Shown: piece by piece, positions 31,768 through 36,421 of the stretch
Position numbering within the stretch: the first letter of the stretch is position 1
Layout of the letters: each line of letters begins with the position of its first letter
NCBI GenBank assembly: GCA_026785945.1
Contig: JAJAZD010000117.1
Coordinates: 1 to 36,421, forward strand
DNA: 36,421 nucleotides
Source of the DNA: Pseudonocardia sp.
Lineage (GTDB): Bacteria > Actinomycetota > Actinomycetes > Mycobacteriales > Pseudonocardiaceae
Reading direction: 5' to 3'
Made by a program: the position numbers and the translations under genes
The notes under the pieces: model-generated
Databases searched by the model: none
What the model saw: the letters and a program-made list of their open reading frames with translations, nothing else
What the model was told of the DNA's origin: nothing

Positions 31768-32508
31768 TCACCCGATCGGCTCAACCGCGGGACTCCTCCG
31801 CCGGTAGCGCAGCAGCAGGACCCCCTCCTCGTGCAGGACGCCCGCGAGCTCGCTGGATCGTGACCCGCTCCCGTCGGTGCCGCGGGCGATCCGGCCGGCC
31901 GGCCCCCCGGCGAGCAGCGGGGCCACCGTCAGGCACAGCTCGTCAACGGCGTCCGCAGCCACGAGATCGCCGAACAGCGACGGACCGCCCTCGCACAGGA
32001 CACGGTGCAGGCCCCGGCGGGCCAGCTCGGCGAGCAGCGCGCCCGGGGTGAGCCGGTCGAGCACGACGACGTCGGCGCCGGCGGCGGCGAGCCGGTCGCG
32101 GCGCTCCGCCGGGGCGGAGTCCGTCGTGAGCACGATCGGGGGAACCGCCGTGTCGGTGAGCAGGCGGCTCCCGGGGTCGAGATCGGCCGAGCCGGTGACG
32201 ACGGCGATGGGGGGCGGTGTCCCGCGGCCACGGGTCGGGCGTCGCGCCCCGCGGTAGTCCTCGGCGCGGACGGTGCCCGCCCCGACGAGCACCACCTCGG
32301 CGAGCTGGCGCAGCAGGCCGAACACGCGCCGGTCGGCGTCGGATCCCAACCCGGCCGAGCGGCCGTCGAGCGTGACCGCTCCGTCGATCGTCGACACGAA
32401 GTTGACGCGGACGAACGGCGCCGTGAGCCCGGCCGGGTACGCGTACAGCGCGGCGAGCCGGGCGTCGTCGACCTCGGTCGGCTCACCCGGGGGCCAGAGC
32501 TCGATCAT
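31768..32508 (-). CDS. Pyrimidine-reductase family protein (RibD C-terminal type)
   Basis: This 246-residue NADPH-dependent reductase resembles the RibD C-terminal/dihydrofolate-reductase-like domain: VRVNFVSTIDGAVTLDGRSAGLGSDADRRVFGLLRQLAEVVLVGAGTVRAEDY (about 33-86) and VLCEGGPSLFGDLVAADAVDELCLTVAPLLAGG (about 170-203). Stand-alone versions in actinobacteria are annotated as pyrimidine reductases, possibly acting on riboflavin intermediates, but their true substrate is unclear. No deaminase domain or rib genes are near. The start is ATG 32508, with no clear ribosome-binding site. Confidence 0.88.
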   Translation of the reverse strand: MIELWPPGEPTEVDDARLAALYAYPAGLTAPFVRVNFVSTIDGAVTLDGRSAGLGSDADRRVFGLLRQLAEVVLVGAGTVRAEDYRGARRPTRGRGTPPPIAVVTGSADLDPGSRLLTDTAVPPIVLTTDSAPAERRDRLAAAGADVVVLDRLTPGALLAELARRGLHRVLCEGGPSLFGDLVAADAVDELCLTVAPLLAGGPAGRIARGTDGSGSRSSELAGVLHEEGVLLLRYRRRSPAVEPIG

Positions 32509-32710
32509 GGCGCCATCTCAGCACGCGAGGACCTCCCCGGCCGAACCGGACGCCACCACGGTCGGAACCGGTGTGGGGCCGTCGGGGCACCCGTGTGGGT
32601 GGCGCTCCCGGCCCGGCAGGGCGTCACGCTCGGTCGGCATGCGGCCTCACCGCGTCACCATGTCACCATGGCGCCCTGCGGAGACCTGCGACGTTCGAAG
32701 GGCGGCGGCG

Positions 32711-33499
32711 GTGGACCATCCGGTGTTCGACCACGAGGGGCCATGGACCGAGGACGCCTACCTCGCCCTGCCCCACGATGTCCTGCCCCGCGACGGCCGG
32801 GTGGAGCTGGTGGAGGGCACACTCATCATCGGCCCCGGCACGTCGGCCGACCGTGCCCGAGTCGTGTCACGGATCCGTGCTGCGCTGGAGGAGGTGCTGC
32901 CGGACGGGCTGCGGGTGATCGGTCCCGTCCCGCTGCGGCTCGGGCCGGACTGCATGCTGGTGCCCGATCTCGTCGTCACGCGCGCACCGGACGGTTCGGC
33001 TGACGGGCCCGCGTCCGACGGCCTGCTGTTGGAGGCAACCGAACCGACCTCGGAGCGCCACGCCCTGAGATCCACCGGATCGGGCGCCCATGGACCCGAG
33101 CTGCTCGACGCGGCCGACGCACTGATGGTCGTCGAGGTGGTCGGTCGTGAGCACGGTGTCACCGACCGGTCGTTCAAGCCTCAGCTCTACGCCCGCGGCC
33201 GTATCCCCTACTCGCTGCTGGTCGACCACCACGGGCCGTTCGCGGTCGCCGACATGATCATCGGTGGGCGGTACCACGAGTACGCCCGGGCGGCGGCGGG
33301 TGAGGCGCTCAGCGTCGAGGAGCCGTTCCTGATCGAGATCGACCTGGCCGCCCTCGTCCGTGCCGACACCACCACCCACGGCTCCGATACGGCCGGCACC
33401 GGCCCGCACGGCCGCGATGCGACCCGCGGAACCTCCACTACCGACATCGGTGCCACCGGGGCCGTCGTCGACGACACAGCCGCCCCGGCTGCGCCGTAG
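32711..33499 (+). CDS. Uma2-family (PD-(D/E)xK) endonuclease-like protein
   Basis: A 262-residue protein of the Uma2/DUF820 family. Visible: WTEDAYLALPHDVLPRDGRVELVEGTLIIG (with Glu), LVPDLVVTR (metal-binding Asp) and VVEVVG...TDRSFKPQLYARGRIPYSLLVD (Glu and Lys, then GIPYxxxVD). A stretch of about 40 residues (PDGSADGP...HGPELLDAADA) separates the Asp and Glu motifs, which are usually about 20 residues apart. The C-terminus is a Thr/Gly/Asp-rich tail. Uma2 proteins are very common in actinobacteria and their function is poorly known. The GTG at 32711 follows gaaggg and starts at the family's first motif. Confidence 0.85.
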   Translation: MDHPVFDHEGPWTEDAYLALPHDVLPRDGRVELVEGTLIIGPGTSADRARVVSRIRAALEEVLPDGLRVIGPVPLRLGPDCMLVPDLVVTRAPDGSADGPASDGLLLEATEPTSERHALRSTGSGAHGPELLDAADALMVVEVVGREHGVTDRSFKPQLYARGRIPYSLLVDHHGPFAVADMIIGGRYHEYARAAAGEALSVEEPFLIEIDLAALVRADTTTHGSDTAGTGPHGRDATRGTSTTDIGATGAVVDDTAAPAAP

Positions 33500-33515
33500 C
33501 GGTCCTCACCGCCAC

Positions 33516-33521
33516 TAGTCT
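33516..33521 (+). promoter_or_regulatory. -10 box of the small lipoprotein gene (leaderless)
   Basis: TAGTCT ends 6 bases before the ATG at 33528, the spacing expected when transcription begins at the start codon. There is no Shine-Dalgarno at this ATG. Confidence 0.45.
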
Positions 33522-33527
33522 CCGACG

Positions 33528-34127
33528 ATGGCCAGGTCCGCGCGCGAGCGCTTCCGGGTGTCCACCGACCGTGATCTCGCGACGGTCGGCCTCCGTACCC
33601 GCCCGGGTGCCCGCGAGCGCGGCCGCGTGCCGCGAGCGGGCCGAGGCCTCGTCATGGCTGTCGCGCTGGCCGGCGTGATGGCGGGCTGCGGCGCGCCTGC
33701 TCCGGCCCCGCCCTCGTCCACCCCGCCCTCGTCCATCCCGCCCGCCACGACCACCTCCGCTGCCGCCGCGCCGACCGCCGCGGGCGAGAGCCCCGACGAC
33801 GCCGTCTGCGCGCAGCATCCGGCCAGCGCGAGCACCGTGCGCAGCATCGCCCGCGCGGTGGAGAACGGGCCGGTCCTCCCCGCGGGTGTGGCCCTGTTCC
33901 TGATCGACGCGCGGACCCAGGCGGCCAGGGGAGGCGTCGTCGATCCCGCGCTCGCTGCCGCCCAGGCCGAGTTGCTGGCCGCCATCGACGACCTCGACGC
34001 CCAGGGCAGGGCCAACCTCCCCCCGGGCGGCAACCCGGCGGAGGACCTGGTCCGGCTCGACTCCGCCCGCGTCGTCGCGGCGGTGGACGTCGTCGAGCGG
34101 ATCTGCGCCCAGCGACCGGCCCGGTGA
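33528..34127 (+). CDS. Small secreted lipoprotein, unknown function
   Basis: A 199-residue protein with an Arg-rich N-terminus and a lipobox VMAGC (signal PRAGRGLVMAVALAGVMAGCGAP, Cys at about residue 54), then a Pro/Ser/Thr/Ala linker (about 56-85) and a helical domain with two Cys (AVCAQHPASASTVRSIARAVENG, AERIC-like VVERICAQRPAR). I recognise no family. The ATG at 33528 is supported by a leaderless -10 box, although the signal peptide would be more normal from a GTG at 33627. Mature protein would be anchored outside the membrane. Confidence 0.75.
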   Translation: MARSARERFRVSTDRDLATVGLRTRPGARERGRVPRAGRGLVMAVALAGVMAGCGAPAPAPPSSTPPSSIPPATTTSAAAAPTAAGESPDDAVCAQHPASASTVRSIARAVENGPVLPAGVALFLIDARTQAARGGVVDPALAAAQAELLAAIDDLDAQGRANLPPGGNPAEDLVRLDSARVVAAVDVVERICAQRPAR

Positions 34128-34174
34128 CCACGACCCGGGTCGGCCACGCGGCACGGCCGCCCCGTCAGGCCCCC

Positions 34175-34180
34175 TAGGTT
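34175..34180 (+). promoter_or_regulatory. -10 box pointing to a leaderless ATG at 34188
   Basis: TAGGTT ends 7 bases before ATG 34188. That ATG is not in the frame of the hydrolase that follows (34217-35236), which is evidence for a frameshift just downstream. Confidence 0.4.
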
Positions 34181-34216
34181 CGTGGTCATGGAGGTCACCG
34201 CGGCCGTGGGGAACGT

Positions 34217-35236
34217 GTGGGACAAGCTTCACGGCGGCGTCTCGCCGACCTGCGGCGGATGCCTCGCGACATGGTCGTCGAGCGGGACGGCTCGGTGTTG
34301 TACCGGTACCGGCCCGCCCCGGGCGTCGAGCCGGACGAGGGAGCGCCGGTGTTGCTGATCCCGCCGCTGGGCGCGCCGGACTTCGCCTACGACCTGCGCC
34401 GCGGCTGCTCGCTCGTGGAGCACCTGCTGGGTTCGGGGCGCACCGTCTACCTCGTGGACTACGGCACCGTCTCCTTCGCCGACCGGCGCCGGGGACTGGA
34501 GCACTGGGTGGACGACGTCGTGCCGTGGGCGATCCGGGGGGCCGCCGAGCGGGGCGGTGACCTGCACCTGGTCGGCTGGTCGGTGGGCGGGATCTTCTGC
34601 CTGCTCGCCGTCGCCGCGGGCCGCGACGCGGGCAAGGTCGTCCCGGTGGCCACGCTGACGGTCGTCGCCGGCCCCGTCGACATCGCCGCCGTGCCACTCG
34701 TGGCGCCGCTGCGTCCACTGGCGGCCGTGGCCGGTGGAGGCCTGGTCTCCGCGGTCTACCGGGCGGTCGGCAGCTTGCCGGCCCCGCTGGTGCGGGCCGC
34801 GTTCCACCTCACGGCCGTCGACAAGCTCGTCACGAAGCCGCTCACGGTGCTCTCGCGGCTCGACGACCGCGACTGCCTGGCCCAGATCGAGGCCGTCGGG
34901 TACCTGATGGACAACATGCACGGCTACCCCGGACGCGCGTTCGGGCAGCTCTACCACCTGCTCCTGCGCAACAACGACCTCGCCGAGGGCACGCTGACGC
35001 TGGGTGGGCGCTCCATCCCGCTCGACGGGGTCGACGTCCCGGTCCTCGTGGTGGCGGGGCGCGGTGACGTCATCGCGCCGCTCGCCGCGGTGAAGAAGGT
35101 GACCGAGCTGCTCACCGGTGCGCCGGAGGTGCGCTTCGAGACCGCTCCCGGTGGGCACCTGGGTGTCCTGACCGGCCGCGGCGCCCGCACCACCACGTGG
35201 ACCTACCTGGACGCCTTTCTCACCGAACACGCCTGA
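34217..35236 (+). CDS. Alpha/beta hydrolase, PHA-synthase-like; probable N-terminal frameshift
   Basis: A 339-residue alpha/beta-hydrolase related to the PhaC/poly-hydroxyalkanoate synthase group: RRMPRDMVVERDGSVLYRYRP, VLLIPPLGAPDFAYDLRRGCSLVEHLL, VYLVDYGTVSF, the nucleophile Ser in LVGWSVGGIFCLLA (GxSxG, Ser instead of the PhaC Cys), Asp in VVAGRGDVIAPLAAV and His in APGGHLGVLTG. Homologs carry a longer amphipathic N-terminus. The frame starting at the leaderless ATG 34188 (MEVTAAVGNVWDKLH) would join smoothly to RRRLADLRRMPRD if one base were added near 34229-34232. As it stands, translation would begin at GTG 34217. Confidence 0.82.
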   Translation: MGQASRRRLADLRRMPRDMVVERDGSVLYRYRPAPGVEPDEGAPVLLIPPLGAPDFAYDLRRGCSLVEHLLGSGRTVYLVDYGTVSFADRRRGLEHWVDDVVPWAIRGAAERGGDLHLVGWSVGGIFCLLAVAAGRDAGKVVPVATLTVVAGPVDIAAVPLVAPLRPLAAVAGGGLVSAVYRAVGSLPAPLVRAAFHLTAVDKLVTKPLTVLSRLDDRDCLAQIEAVGYLMDNMHGYPGRAFGQLYHLLLRNNDLAEGTLTLGGRSIPLDGVDVPVLVVAGRGDVIAPLAAVKKVTELLTGAPEVRFETAPGGHLGVLTGRGARTTTWTYLDAFLTEHA

Positions 35237-35260
35237 GCCGAGCAGGCCTGAGCCGAGCAC
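35231..35260. repeat. 15-bp tandem duplication over the hydrolase stop codon
   Basis: gcctgagccgagcag (35231-35245) is followed by the same sequence with one change (35246-35260). The stop TGA lies in the first copy. It is a local duplication with no apparent consequence. Confidence 0.7.
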
Positions 35261-35298
35261 ACCTGACGTTTCCCGCCCGAGGGGGCGACACTGGGGGC

Positions 35299-36312
35299 AT
35301 GCGATACGTGACAGACGCGCCACCTGCGGGCCCGGGCGCCCATCCCGTCGACACAGCGAAGCGGTACTCCGTCATCGGGCTGGGGACGTGGCAGTTCGGC
35401 TCCCGCGAATGGGGGTACGGGGCGGACTACGACGAGGGGGAGGCCGCGCGGATCGTCGCCCGCGCGCGAGAGCTGGGTGTCACCGTGTTCGACACCGCCG
35501 AGCTGTACGGGTTCGGTCGCAGCGAGCGGATCCTCGGCAGCGCGCTGCGCGCCTCGGGTGGCACCGACGACGTCGTGGTGGCGTCGAAGATCTTCCCGGT
35601 ATGGCCGACGGCCGGGGTCGTGCAACAGCGTGGGGTGTCGAGCGCGCAACGCCTGGGGGTGCAGAAGATCGACCTGTACCAGGTGCACCAGCCCAACCCG
35701 GTCGTCGGCGACGGTACGACGATGCGGGGCATGCGGGCGCTGCGTGACGTCGGGGTGGTCGACGAGGTGGGGGTGTCCAACTACACACTGCGACGCTGGC
35801 AGCGCGCCGAGGTGGAGCTGGGCGGGCGGGTGCTGTCCAACCAGGTGCAGTTCAGCCTGGTCGCGCGCGGTCCGCTCGCGGAGATGCTGCCCTGGGCGCA
35901 GCGCACCGGGCACATCGTGATCGCGTGGAGCCCGCTGGGGCAGGGCCTGCTCTCCGGGCGGTACAACTCCTCGAACCGTCCGTCCGGCGGGGTGCGGGCG
36001 GCGAACGCGATGTTCCTGCCCGAGAACCTGGAGGCCGCCACGCCACTGCTCGACCGGCTGCGCGACATCGCCTCGGCCCACCACGCCACCCCTGCCCAGG
36101 TGGCGCTCGCGTGGCTGGTGCACTTCCCGAACGTGGTCGCGATCCCGGGCGCGTCCAGCGTCGCGCAGGTGGAGAGCAACGCGGCGGCCGCCGACATCCG
36201 GCTCACCGCCGACGAGCACGCCGCCCTGACGGCGGCGGCGGAGGCGTTCCGGCCCAGGACCGGGGCGTCCGCGATCCCGGCCCTCGTCGCGGGCCGGGCC
36301 CGCCGCCCGTAG
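35299..36312 (+). CDS. Aldo/keto reductase
   Basis: A 337-residue NADPH-dependent TIM-barrel reductase of carbonyl compounds. The catalytic tetrad is seen: Asp and Tyr in VFDTAELYGFGRSE, Lys in VVVASKIFPVWP and His in LYQVHQPNP. Also NYTLRRWQ after VGVS, SNQVQFSLVARGP, IAWSPLGQGLLSGRYN, and the NADPH-binding VVAIPGASSVAQVESNAAAAD near the C-terminus. The family is broad and the substrate cannot be told. The ATG at 35299 was chosen because the family's barrel start follows (VIGLGTWQFG); the upstream open frame belongs to the spacer. It stands 62 bases after the hydrolase gene. Confidence 0.92.
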   Translation: MRYVTDAPPAGPGAHPVDTAKRYSVIGLGTWQFGSREWGYGADYDEGEAARIVARARELGVTVFDTAELYGFGRSERILGSALRASGGTDDVVVASKIFPVWPTAGVVQQRGVSSAQRLGVQKIDLYQVHQPNPVVGDGTTMRGMRALRDVGVVDEVGVSNYTLRRWQRAEVELGGRVLSNQVQFSLVARGPLAEMLPWAQRTGHIVIAWSPLGQGLLSGRYNSSNRPSGGVRAANAMFLPENLEAATPLLDRLRDIASAHHATPAQVALAWLVHFPNVVAIPGASSVAQVESNAAAADIRLTADEHAALTAAAEAFRPRTGASAIPALVAGRARRP

Positions 36313-36421
36313 GGAGGACCCCCCGGGGGGCGGACCCCCCCCCGCGGGAGCACAACCGGCCGGGGGCCGCACGGACGACACCCACCCGGGCCACGCCGAA
36401 CCCGCCCGGCCCCCGGCAAGA
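36313..36421. other. T-free window end, probable low-quality contig end
   Basis: The 109 bases after the aldo/keto reductase stop contain no T at all and have long runs of C and G. No gene or RNA is seen. The composition matches the T-poor start of the window and is probably a sequencing or assembly artefact. Confidence 0.6.

Overview
The window is a high-GC actinobacterial segment. Gene content and order point to a Pseudonocardiaceae-like organism (an inference). The signs are a treX-treY trehalose operon, the actinobacterial coproporphyrin-dependent haem genes hemE-hemY-hemQ, DUF3000 and RNase D near dxs (the neighbourhood known from Mycobacterium tuberculosis Rv2676c-Rv2682c), an Asp23/Gls24 envelope operon, and XRE/DUF397 regulators. 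Many genes look leaderless, with a TANNNT -10 box 6-8 bases before the start codon. The window ends look like contig ends: both are depleted in T.

Layout. 1-3714: treX and the 5' part of treY (minus strand), overlapping by ATGA. 3897-6083: a truncated PPOX-type flavin/F420 oxidoreductase remnant, divergent from a HIT hydrolase, then an MFS exporter. 6084-6589: a gene-poor spacer holding two near-identical 44-bp repeats, each encoding a 7-codon ORF (MRGKEWH) behind a perfect Shine-Dalgarno. 6590-9400: two tandem membrane-anchored GGDEF diguanylate cyclases. 9468-13205: dxs and an OmpR-type two-component pair in one overlapping array. 12917-16028 (minus): RNase D, a NarL/LuxR response regulator and a DUF3000 protein. 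16134-19492: hemE-hemY-hemQ, with a 22-bp tandem repeat both inside hemY and between hemY and hemQ. 19571-21866 (minus): secreted alpha/beta hydrolase, msrB and a small tail-anchored protein. 21898-22935: LigD-type polymerase domain.

22939-27049 looks accessory. It has two DUF397 genes and their WhiJ-like XRE/DUF5753 regulator, then a group resembling a decayed conjugative element: a zinc-ribbon protein, a membrane protein like the N-terminal part of FtsK/TraB translocases but without the ATPase, and a frameshifted membrane protein with a DUF732-like end. 27053-32508 (minus) holds a lipoprotein with an alpha/beta-hydrolase fold that lacks the nucleophile serine, a seven-gene Asp23/AmaP/DUF2273 envelope-stress operon and a RibD-C type reductase. 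32711-36312 (plus) holds a Uma2 nuclease-like protein, a small lipoprotein, an alpha/beta hydrolase with an apparent N-terminal frameshift and an aldo/keto reductase.

The most intriguing unexplained element is the duplicated 7-codon ORF at 6164-6274. Next are the repeat that has entered hemY, the two apparent frameshifts, and the conjugation-like remnant beside the XRE/DUF397 module.
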